From Ilex aquifolium (Eukaryota > Streptophyta > Magnoliopsida > Aquifoliales > Aquifoliaceae): a stretch of DNA of 64,000 nucleotides. The notes under the pieces are model-generated. The model saw only the letters and a program-made list of their open reading frames with translations. It did not search any database and had not been told where the DNA came from. Of the stretch, positions 24,901 through 36,900 are shown piece by piece. The translations under genes were made by a program, and so were the position numbers. How positions within the stretch are numbered: position 1 is the first letter of the stretch; each line of letters begins with the position of its first letter. The stretch is taken from the NCBI GenBank assembly GCA_951799425.1, contig OX637405.1, forward strand, positions 16,465,089 to 16,529,088, given 5' to 3'.

Positions 24901-27900
24901 ATACCAGAGCTAACCCTTGTACTGCTGTAGGAGTTGAGACTCCAGTGCAGACGGCTTGAGTTTCAAAAGTGTACCTGGCAAAGACTATGTTATCCCAACA
25001 TTAAAATATCTAACATGATTACCTGGAGAGAGAGAGACAGACTGTTTGCATGAGAGCAAAGTCAGAGTTGTGGACGTCCCGGGAGAAGTCCACATAAGCT
25101 GAGGCCGAGCTGCGTATAGTCTTGGGGGATGGCTGCCGTAGCAAAGGCTCACAAAGTGACTACGTGCGCAAGAACAGAGTCAGAGGCCGAGCTACGTATA
25201 GTCTCGGGATTGGGCTGCTGTAGCAGAGGCTTACTAGGTGACTACGTGCACGAGAGCAGAGTCATAGAGGCCGAGCTACGTATAGTCTCGGGAGATGGCT
25301 GCCGTAACAGAGGCTTATTAGGTGACTTGCGCGAGAGCAGAGTCATAGGCCGTGCTACGTATAGTCTTGGGTGATGGCTGTCGTAGCAGAGGCTTATTAG
25401 GTGACTTGCGTGAGAGCAGAGTCATAGACCGAGCTACGTATAGTCTCGGGAGATGGCTGCCGTAGCAGAGACTTATTAGGTGACTTCCACGAGAGCAGAG
25501 TCATAGGCCGAGCTACGTACAGTCTCGGGAGATGGCTGCCGTAGCAGAGGCTTACTAAGTGTGTCCCGCACTCCTCTTTGGCTTTGTACTTGGCTTTCTT
25601 TCTTTATACTTTTGGATTTGAATGCCTATAGGTGGCTGCTGCTTCGCCCTGCTTGTTTACAAATACGTTGAAGATCAAGGAGGCAATCGATGTCCAGGCA
25701 GCGGAGAGGCGGGCACATGAGACTGCTGAAGAGCAGTTAAGGTTTGAGCGACAGGCGCGAGAGGATGCCGCGTAGCTTGCACGGCAGGCACGAGAGGATG
25801 CCGTGAAACTGTTAAGGCTCGAGCGGCAGGCACGAGAAGATGCCGCTGAGAAGTTGAGGCTAGCGCATGAAAAGGCTGCCCAACTTGAGGCTGACCTTCA
25901 AGTAGCACTCGAGAGAGCTACTAGGCTAGAGGCTCACTCCATAGAGATGGAGGAGATGAGAGATGATGCTGAGGAGCTGGGCGCCTGGGGGGCCCCTGCT
26001 GCTGGGAGCCTAGGATTGGGCGCCTGGTGCTGGGCACTTGGTGCTGGGTGCCTGGTGTGGGGCACTTGTTGCTGGACGCCTGAGATTGGGCGCCTGGTGC
26101 TGGGCACTTGCTGCTGGGTACTGGGCACCTAAGATTGGGCGCCTGCTATTGGACGCCTGAGATTGGGCGCTTGCTACTGAGTGCCTAGTGAGAGGGGGCG
26201 AGACCCCTCGTTGGCATCATGGGGGCGCCCAAGGTGGAGAGGGTGAGACCCCTTGTCTGGGCGGTATCATGGGAGGCGCCCAAGGTGGAGAGGGCGAGAC
26301 CCCTTGTTGGCATCATGGGGGGCGCCTCTGAGACTCCTCGTCGGCATCTACTGCTGAGGGCGCCTGGCGATGGTCGCCTTTTGTCTACCTTGTTGCTAGA
26401 TCATGTTCAGACTTTTGTAAGATGTCTGTAAATTTTAGGAAAGCACAACAATTCTGGACACAATAATCTTCGCAGAAAGTTATTTCATAAAATAATAAAT
26501 AACAGAATAAATAATTTAAAACGATAAAGGATAGATGAGAGTCATTGACATTCTCTCTCGTCCTCCTACGCAGGTACACTAGGAGGGGGAACACGTGAGT
26601 TCCCTGTACGCTGAGGATGGACTACTGGGCGAGGGGGACCTTGGTGTGGCCTTGGGGCGCTCTGGCGAGGCCTCCATGGCGGGGTGCTGCTTGGTGCCCT
26701 GGGTGATTAGGTTGTTGCTCCTCTCCTGTTGGGGTGAGTGGGGCTCTTCCCATAGGGTGAGGTGACGCCTCCTTGGAGTAGTTGCATGGTCTGTAGGAGT
26801 TGTTGCCCGACGACGGGGGTTGCCATAGCAGACGGCTCCGATGGTGCGAGGGGAGGTGGTACCTCCTCTGGGGGCCAGGTTGTTGTCTCCGGGATGTTGA
26901 GACCTCGATCTAGTAGTGATTGTCATGGATTGAAAGAGTAGGAAAGTAGTAGAAACTTAGTCGTTCCCACAGACGGCGCCAAACTGATAATGCACAAATC
27001 GGTCTTCGTGCAAGATCAATAGTCAAGTATATCAACAGGTGTGATTAATGAGCAGTAAACAATCAATCAATGTCAATCAAGAGTAAAAACATACAATTAA
27101 TGGTAAAGCAGTAAATAATGAGTCAACACAGAGATTTATAGTGGTTCGGTCCGGGTGACCTACTCCACTCTCGGGAACGGCAGCGGTGGCCGGAGATCTT
27201 TATTGATGAACAAAAGTCACCGGGAGAGTTTACTCCAGGAGAGTTACAATACTTTTGAGAGAGAGAGAACAATGTGTGTAGGGAGATATGTGTGAGGTTT
27301 CAAGGTCATCAAGACCTGTCTCTCCTTGTGGAGAGAGCTTACATTATATAGGCTTAGAAAGGCGGTGAGGTGGTGACGTGAGGGAGTGTGTTTCTATCAC
27401 TTTGGTAAGTACAAGTATGGTAGGATTTGATCTCCGGTGCGTATCCCGATATTTTCTCCCTCGTGTCCCTATTCTGTCGGAGGAGGACTCTGAGCTAGGT
27501 TGGACTTGAGTAGGAGTGGCAAAGTGAAGGAGATGGAGCATGGAACAAAAGAGATGAGGGGTCCCCTTGGGGTGGCCTCTTTTGGGCAGCGCCCCTTGGG
27601 GTGGCCTCCTTGACTTCCCCTTAGGCTTCTCCTCAACTTGTTGACTTGGGCTACTTGGGCTCCGAGATGGCGTGGGCCTCTCTTGATTTGTTGGGCTTGG
27701 CCCAGTTAATTTCGGGCTCATCAGGTTTAACAAGGAATTGGGCAAGCTAAGTTATGAAGTTGGTGTGTGAAAAAAACAAACAAAAAAAGTTTAGGTAAGA
27801 TTTTTTTTTTTTGACTTACCAACAAATATAAATACTAGTCACCAATTCTCAACGAAGAGAACTCGTACATGGTGTTAGATACAACTCCAAGAGGATACTT

Positions 27901-30900
27901 GACAATTTAGAGGATGATCCTACAAATTCTGAAATTTTCTGGGTTGTTTCTGCAATTTTTGGAACTTCTGGGGTGATATTTCTGTAATTTTCTGAATCTG
28001 CTGGGGATGTTTCTGCAATTTTGGTACTTTTGGATGGTATTTTTGCAATTTACTAGAACTTCTGGGGTGATTGTGCAATTTTCTAGATCTTTTGGGGATG
28101 TTTCTGCAATTCTGAAACTTCTGGGGGTGATTTTGAAATTTTCTGGATCTTTTGGGGATGAGTCTGATATCAAATTGACGTAGATCGTATTAGCTCTGAT
28201 ACAAAATTGATGTAGACTAGGAAGGGAAAGAATTAGAGATGAGAAGAGAAGAAGAAGAGATGAGAAAAGAGAAAAAATTTGATAAGGAAGTAATGTCAAT
28301 ATTCAATAATAATCAAAGTCTGCTAAAACAAATATCATATCCCCTATTTATATAAGGAGAGCACAAACCCTAAAATAAATAAATAGTCAAAATGACAACT
28401 AAGCCCCTGAAAAGCAAAATGACAAATAACTCCTAATCCTTACGTCTGTGCCTACTATAACGAAATATAACCCGATTCCTATCAATATGTCATTTTAGTG
28501 AAAAACTATGCAGTCCTGTTTAATTTTGTTATTTCCCTCTTGTAGTTATTAGTTTGAAGGTTAGACATAGCTCTCTCCCTTCCCCCTCCCTCTCTATCTC
28601 ATTTTGTGTGCGAATCCATTCAAACTACTGTCCTCTTTTAAGCTTGGTTGGTAGAATCGTGTGATTTAGGATTTGATTTGGATGATTCATTATGGGCATT
28701 AGATCACGTGAAACGAATCGTGTTTTGAAATTTCAAACTTGAGTGAATCAAATGACTGTATTCGCATAGAATGTGCATATTGTGGGAGGTTTGATTCTTT
28801 GTGATGTGCCTCAATCATGAAAAATGGCCATTCTAGCTGAGGAGTTTTCTACCAAACCCATTGTAATGATTGAAGTAAAAACATACCTGTTGCTACTTTT
28901 TCCTCTCCCACTGCCGATGCCGATTGGAAAACTTGTATTCGATCTGGTTATGCTTTGCTGCCAGTTGAGGGATTCAGGTCAAGAATTTATGGTTACTTTT
29001 GTGATAGAACTATCTCAAGGAAGAACAAGAGATCTCAAAACAAAGGGCACTTTGGTGCAGTGTAACAATAATTTGATCAGAGACAATGTTACTGTAACTA
29101 ACTTTGGTGCTCTGCATATTTGATGGAGGTGAACGACAAATCAAAAAAATAGTTTGGGTGAGATTCTGTTTTACTTGTGTCTCTTATGTTAAGGGCCATA
29201 CGGTTGGCGTAAGTCCTAATGCTGATGGTCGTGATTTTCTGTTTTTTTTGTGTTTCTTTTGTTAAGGGCCTTAGGGTTTACTTTAAGAGGTAATGCTCAT
29301 GATGTTGGCAATTTTCCATGAGTTTCAAAATAGGTTGTAAACCCTCTTTGACCTGCAGTATGCTACTGGAATATTCACCCATGCTTCTCCACGGGAAAGC
29401 TTTAATTCAACTCTCCAATCCATTGGCAACTGACACTAGGATGGTAGAAAGGGACATCAAATAAGTCGGAAGCTGGCTAGAGTACTATTGATCAAAGTTA
29501 GACTCCCACCCTCTGACAGATGTTACATCTTCCGTTGCCAATCTGCTTTCAAATCTCTTGACTTCTGGGTGCACAACCCTGAAGCCATGCCGAAAAAGTT
29601 GACCAACCTATGTCCTGAAGATTCTCTGCCAAAATTCCCAGAACTTGCTCCACACCAATTAACCCAATTTTGCTTCAATTCATCCTTGGCCCCAAAACCA
29701 CATCAAAGAGGATGATGGCTTATTCTTCTTTGATTCTAAAATGACCTCTTTTACATCTTTTCTTCAACTAAACAAGTAGTTATCTCGAACTACTATCTTT
29801 ATTTCTTTGCCTAGCTAGCTTTCATACTATTACTTTAGAGGGCTTATGTATTCCTGTGAGTTTTCTAATGGGAATGAAAAAAAATTTAGCTGATATTTCT
29901 CATAATAACATAATTGTGATTTCTCTCAAAATTTTGGAGAACAGTAACATTCTTTGTTCGTGCAGTTTACTTGCTATGACTACTATTTTACATGTGGACT
30001 TAGAACAAACACATCATTTAGGTTGCGTTTTGGGTGATTTATGAAATTCAAAAAACACTTTTTGTGTAATTACTTACTGAAAAGTACTTTATTAAAAAAA
30101 CACTTTCTTAAATAAACACCATTTGGATGTTCATTAAAAAAAGTACTTAAATAAAAATTATTTAATAAAAAGTTTGTTTGGATGGTCAATAAAAATATAC
30201 GTATATGTATTACAATTGCTAATATTGTCATCACATCCATAATCATACATATAGTTAAATATCAAATGATTTACTTTCTAAAAAAGTACACTATGACATT
30301 AATACAAATATTATATCGAAAACTACATTATCCAATCATCCACACATCTTTAAATACATACCAAAGTGGTAAAGTACATGTTAATAAGAAATACAATCAA
30401 ATATTCATGCTTGATTATCCCTCGAAACTATTGCAACAATAGGCTCTCTCTTCTGATACGTTAGATTTGTATCTGATAAATCAAAATATAGTTTATATAA
30501 ATATGAAAACTGGCCAATCTCCAAGCATCAGAATACAGCAACCAACAGAAAGAAGTGAGTGGAAAGACTGGGCCCAACTCCACAACATCATCAGGACATT
30601 TACACTAGCACCATAGATTTTGGTATGCAGCAATACCACACAAGCTTCAAATAAAAAGATCAATGACAGATCAATGCAGCAACTAGCCAGCATCCAGCGG
30701 AAAGAAGAGAGTAGAAAGGCTGGGCCCAACTCCAGAACAACACTAGCACCATAGATTTTGAAAACCAGGAATACCACAAAAGCTTTAAAAAAAAGATCAA
30801 TGACAGATCAATGCCGAAACTAAACCAGCATCAGAAATACAACAGGCCAATCAAAGCAAGACCATACCAACTTCAAGCATCAACACTGGGCAGAAGATTC

Positions 30901-33900
30901 CATATCACAAAGCTGCAGAGTACATCCATATCATAAACTAGAGCAAAAAAGCTTTCTAGAGAATTCATGGTGTAAAACTCGGGAAAATTTGAACTTTTTC
31001 CAACAAAGTGCAAAATGGTAATTTGTCACTATAATACGGATTTAAAATGCGTATTTCTCTAGAGCTCGGATGACGAAACGGACTTTGCCGTCGTATTCGC
31101 CTCGCGAAATCTAGTTATCCAGACAAATTTCGTCGAATTCCGAGATAGTCGGATTTTTACGCTTTACGAGGCAACTGCGTGGCGAATGATCTCACAAAGG
31201 TCCCCACAAATAAATTTTGTAGAATTTCCCTAAAATTTAATAAAAGTTCAAATAAAATTAATTTGAATTTAAACCGGGATGAAATAAATCGTTTCGGGGC
31301 AAAAAGGGACCCGAATAAGTGAGGGACACGTGGCACGACGTGAGCCGAGTATTGAAATTATAAATAGGGCCTAAATATCTGAATTTTGGAGAAATATCTC
31401 CATAAATTCTGTTGAGTTCACACGTTGGAGAGAAGAGAAGGGAAAGAGAAGAGAAAAATCAAAAATCCAATCTTCTTTCGTCGATTTTCGGAGTTCCGTC
31501 GGTCGGAATCCGTCGAGCCAAGAGTTAAAGTCGATCACATCGACGAGGGCTACGCAACCACACCAAGAACGAAGGATTTCACCGAAGATCCAAGAAGGGA
31601 ATTTTTGGAAATCAAGAGCTTTGGGGCTTGGGAGGTGTTCTTTAAGTTCTCCACGCTCTAAGAGGTAGGGTTCCTTCATACTCAGGTTTATTCATAACTT
31701 ATGATGTCCCTAGGAAAGGGTTAGGTTATGGAACTTGCCATTTGTTATGGAAATGGGGAAATAGGTATAGATGTGGCTTATTTCAAGTTCTATCTTGAAT
31801 TTGATGTGTGGAAATTCCTTGTGAAATCTCTTGGAATTTGGTATTACATGGGTATGCTATGTGTTTATATGTATGCCTTTGTAAATGAAATGTGTTTTGG
31901 ACAAGAATTACGTGATAACATGCTTGTTATTGTTGTTGATATATGCCAAGTGATACATTGACGGTATGATAGATTATGGTGATTTTATGCTTATGAGATA
32001 AATTGCCAGGATATATGTTGATTGGTAGTAGTTGCTCATTTGGCATACATTGCATCTTGAGCATGATATTGCATCGCATTCATGGGCATAAGTCATGAGT
32101 GGTGGTGTGTGTATGCATGGTTGATCACCTCATTTGGTGGTTGATATGTGGACTCGGGAAAGTTGGATCGAAGGTCCGGTTGAGTCGCATGGTTGCATGG
32201 GAAAAATTTGTGTCGGGTATAGCAAGAAGGGCTAGACACTCCCTCGGGTGCAAATCCCGGTGCAAATCCCGGTTATTGGTTTATACACTTCCGTCGGTGC
32301 AAGTCCAAAAAAGTGTAACGGCGTACGGAGCCGGTGGTGCGATTCCAAAAATCCGTTGCCCAACAAAGATACATGGTTTTGTTTTATAAAATACTCATTC
32401 AATGAGTGTCATCCAACAATGATTTGGTTTGTTAACAAATGAGTTTTACTTAAAACAATTGTTGGATGATTTTCGTCAAAAGACGGTTTTACTTCACAAG
32501 TGCATTGCATTGTGTTGTGGGAGTCGGTGAAGACTCGGGTTAAGGTTGCATGAGTGAGTTCATCTCATTTCATAGCATGATATGAAGATTCCTCTCAAGG
32601 GATTGCATTTTCTTGATATGAAAAAGAATGTTGTTTGAAATGTGTTGCATGTGACATTGCATGACATCTAGGTTGGAGAGTAGTCTCTGTAGGGGATACT
32701 CTATTAAGCGTAGCTCACCCTATACGGGAAACATTTCAGGTGGGAGATACACTCCGGCGGATGACGCCCTTTCGGGACCCCAAGGGTGAAGAGAGGCTGT
32801 TTGTGGCTTTGGTTTTGGGATTTTGTAAACTATGTAATGAAAACCTAGTTTTGGACATGTAAATATCAGTAAATGATTGCAAGAGAACTTGTGTTAAAAA
32901 TGTTTTGATGTATAAATACATTTGTATGAGTTTGGGTTGGTTTTGGCAAGGTTGGAATGGATTGGAAATGAAAAACAGGTGAAAAGGGCAATTCTGGGCC
33001 AGGCGTACCGGTACGGTTGGGTCCAGAAGGCAGAGCGTACCGGTACGGCCAGGACCAGTGAACTCACCGTACCGGTACGCGTACCGGTACACTTTCCAAA
33101 AACTCAGAATTTTTTTTTATTCTTTTGCCAAGTCTTTGGACTATGTCTTCCTTCTTTCCAATGTTATAAATTGATAATAATAGGATACCAATGGTGGTAT
33201 ATTGGACCTCGGATGGGTCAATTAACCTAAATTAATTGGACTTGTATTTTTTTATAAATCCCTGTAAAGGGAATGTGGTGCCGCGGTGTCGGGTTAACCG
33301 GCATCCACGGGTATTCCGCGGGTTGATGGGTTGATCAACGGACCCCCGGATTTTGGGGCGTCACACATGGAGTTTCCAAAATGGCTACTGGAAGTTCCCA
33401 TAACATAATTAAACCTTAACTCGAACAAAACTGGATTAAAATATGGTATGACTGGTAGTAATTAGGGTTCAAAAAAAAATAAAATAAAAAGATGAAAAGA
33501 GGGAGAGAGTCAAATCTATGAAATTTGTAACACGTAATATACAAATCAACAATCAATAAAATGATATTGAATTTCAAATCTACCGGGAATATACAAATAT
33601 GCCATTTTGAAGCTTACACACCTTGTACACATCTAAATTTCAAAAGCTAAACCGAACTGCATGGACTGCTGTAATAGAATCCACTGAGGTAAAGAAGCAG
33701 GCCTATTCTAGGTCAATACAATTAGGACGAAACATGGGAAAAAAAGGGTAATTCAATCTATAAAATCAGAATATTTTACATCATCATCTCAGGAATCTCA
33801 TAGATCTGATGTGCAATCAACTCCAACACTAATCATGGATCAAATAAAAACATTTTTCCCAAAATCTTTCAAAGATCTCAACAAATTTCATCCTAAAAAA

Positions 33901-36900
33901 AAAAAAAAAAATTTAATAAACCAAAATATATTAACACACAACAAATCACTGTAACAAATGCCATAAAATCAGTTATTAAGAAGAGATTGTATCCGATTTG
34001 AAGTGATTTGGTTAGATCAGAGATACAACAAATATCGGTAGAGAGAAGGCTATTTTGGTGTTGGCAGTTGGCGAGAGAGAAGGTAGTTTCGTCGTCGATC
34101 GGCAAAATGAGAGGGTTACAGAAGGCACCGATGTAGGAGATCGGGTTTTGGCAGAGGGTATCAGGGGAGTGAGGTGAAAATATGAAGCAATTTCTTCAAA
34201 ACGTTTATTAGAAAGTAGAAGTTAATTATTTTTACTTCTCTTTATTAACTTATTTAAATGGTTAAATTACTTTTACTTACCAAAAAGTGTTTGACATAAC
34301 TTTTTTTAAGTTATGCCAAACACACTCTTAATCTATTCTTTGCACAAGCAGTTTGTTATCTATGGGGGTGTTTGGATAATGGGTTTGGATAGGATATGAT
34401 TTCTTTTTTATATCTTAACCCCTCCAACCCAAGCCTACTTAGCCTCTTAAATTTGATGGGTTAGGAAGTATATCCAATCCAAACCATTGTTTGGGAAACA
34501 AAAGTGCACTTTTGTGGGCCCCACGAATTAAACCATTTCTTTTGTACAAATTTACCATTCTACCCATGGATATATCAAATCCAATCATTTGTTTGAATTG
34601 GTGGTTTAGCATACCAAGATGAAATATTTCCCACATCACATTTATACATAACAAAATATATGCATTAATGTATTTAATTAAATTAACAACACAGATAAAC
34701 TGTAATAAACAACACATTGATATGACCCATTTCTGCCTTATACAACCAATGCACAAAAAAATCAAGGCATACATAGAAAATACACATTAATGTATTTAAT
34801 TAACTTACAAACACATGTATATATTGTAATAAACAAAAACATGGATACTGTTGCATTTTTCCTCGAATTCACAGATGGTGATGAACCCACACTATCCCCC
34901 TAGTTGGTTGTTTGAACCCGGTGCATCTTTTTTGAAAATCACCTCATAATAATGGAAGTTGGGGCATGTATCCAAACGCAAAATTTTCCAGCATAGTCAG
35001 TTTGAAAAATATATAAACATTACATATTGCACACATAACTAATGTTAATTTTTTTAAATCGAAATTAAATGCAATAAGAAGACCACACTTACTTTCAAAT
35101 GAAAATAAGTTAGGTAAATAAAATATAGAAAATCATCAAAATAACATAATATCCATCAACAAGTCATAAAGCCAACCTATAAGACAATATCAGTATGCGA
35201 TACATACTCAAAAGATCAACCCACAATTCACATGTCCTCGTCATGTCCATAACATTGTATAAAGCTAAGGGTGCTATTGTAAGAAGTCAAAGTCAATAAA
35301 TGGATACCATCATGTATTACAATTGATCACAAAAGTAACTGCATTCCAGTAGTATTTGTGCAATTTAAATCAGTTACAAAGGAGGAAACTGAATGTCACT
35401 GACTCATAATCAGAAAGATTGCATGCAACATACAAATCTAGATAATTACCAATCTTAAGTTGGCCACTTGGGAACAAAGAATCTGTCAATGCAACCCATA
35501 TGCTAGGAAGTGTTGAATGTAATTGCTGCTCTAACCAAGCTCCACCCAAGTTTATGGTCCATCTTGCAATAATTTGAGATATAAGAGGTAGTGTGATAAG
35601 ACAGTAATCGGGAGAGTATAAGGTTCCGGTTGGGCCTGAACACACCACAAACAGTTTAGTTGGGTTTGAAAACTCTGATCTTTTATTCATACTCGATACT
35701 AGATTTATACAAACACCAATTAACAACTTTCCTAAAGACAAGCCACTACCCCTAACAAAACTACCCACAATCTGTAACTACTCAGACCATAAACATGATA
35801 CTTGCAAATAATCTGCAACAACTCAACTAACAAGCCAGTTTCACACCCATGTATTTCTGATTAGGCTTCCTTATTCGGCGGGACCTAACATAGTGTAATC
35901 TGAAATCAGAAACATAGTAACGCGATACCATTCAGATATAATCCTAAAACACTAATAGATGAATACACTTGAAAATATAATTTGTCATTACACGTATAGA
36001 TGAATACACTTGAAAATATCAGTTGACAAGGTGTGTAAGGAAAGACTTTCTATATTACTTCTTGAACCCTTTATGTATTCAAAACTAGTCATACAAGCAC
36101 TAGAGATACACGTAGACATAGAAATTCATGAAACAAAAGAAAAAACCAATGTAAGATCAGATTAGGGACATAGGTGAGGTTATATACCTTTGAGTAGAAG
36201 TGGGATGAAAAGTTGTCGAAGCAGGACTCACAACGGTCCAAAAACCATCTCGGAATTTATGGGATCTCTTTCTCTCTCTCTCAAATCTCTCTGGTTCTCG
36301 GTGTTATTGTTTATTGGTGATTGTTGGAAGTTGAGAATGGCGACACCAAAGGAACATGTAACAGAGAAAATGCCGAAATTGCATACCTCAATATACCCAA
36401 AAAACTAGGCTCGATTTGCCTTCTTAATTGGCCTTGTAAGAAAAAAAAAAAACATTTTTAGATAGGTTCGGGCTTCTTGCTCAGCAAATGAAACAAATTT
36501 GGGGAAAAATAAATTTTATTGTCCATTGTTATGGAGAGAAGAATACCTAAAAGCCTCTAGATCTTCCTCTCTTTTGCCTTACGTTTTTGGCTTCAATGGA
36601 GGAGTCGTTTTCTTCTGTTTGTAGAGAAGACTGACGAGTGAAAGAGAAGATCTGGTGCTCTGGCATGAACAACACCGCTCCTTGGCATTTGGAAAAGGAA
36701 GGGCAAAATAGAAAATTTGCCCCTATATCTGGTCGACTAGCTTTGTAACCCACCTCAGAGATGGGTTAGAATTAACCCATGTACATAGGCCAAAAGTTAC
36801 TGTTACTATCCAGTCATTGAATAACTGGGAATTATATCCCATCTCCTTTTTTGCCTCCCAAACAAGGGTTATATGGGTTACACCCCTTTTTTATCCCATC

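Larger units (their letters stand above)
23146..27723 (-). mobile_element. Large non-autonomous LTR element (Tat/gypsy-type primer site)
   Basis: LTRs of 737 and 739 bp lie at 23146-23882 and 26985-27723 in the same orientation and are very similar. The flanks are GCTTT (23141-23145) and GGTTT (27724-27728), a 4/5 match. The primer site at 26967-26983 faces leftward, so the element is on the minus strand. Only a short gag-like start is recognisable and no protease, RT or integrase; the rest is GC-rich, repetitive DNA unlike its AT-rich surroundings. This fits a LARD- or TR-GAG-like non-autonomous element mobilised by a relative. It is inserted in the Reina-like element. Confidence 0.8.
21483..28484 (-). 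mobile_element. Reina-like chromovirus (Ty3/gypsy), minus strand, TSD ATATG
   Basis: Two 277-bp LTRs (21483-21759 and 28208-28484) in the same orientation are flanked by ATATG at 21478-21482 and 28485-28489. The 3' LTR is on the left: a polypurine tract abuts it at 21760-21769, and a methionine-tRNA-type primer site abuts the 5' LTR at 28193-28203. The remaining pol is only the integrase C-terminal part. Much of the interior is deleted, replaced by a stray LTR fragment and by another 4.6-kb LTR element (23146-27723). It lies in SIP1 intron 2, antisense to the gene. Confidence 0.88.
30021..34327. mobile_element. TIR element, Harbinger-like, TSD TTA, with solo LTR inside
   Basis: The left end GGTTGCGTTTTGGGTGA and the right end on the minus strand GAGTGTGTTTGGCATAA are imperfect inverted repeats, flanked by TTA at 30018-30020 and 34328-34330. 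Subterminal 'aaaaagtactt' and 'aagtaaaagtaattt' strings are AT-rich. Without the 2.4-kb solo LTR it is about 1.9 kb. No transposase is visible, so it is non-autonomous. Confidence 0.65.

Noticed and set aside
28824..29715. Two medium open frames in SIP1 intron 2
   Set aside because: Peptides match no family I know, and there are no start, splice or repeat features around them.
35370..35768. 132-codon minus-strand frame
   Set aside because: No recognisable domain, no paired exons, inside a non-autonomous TIR element.
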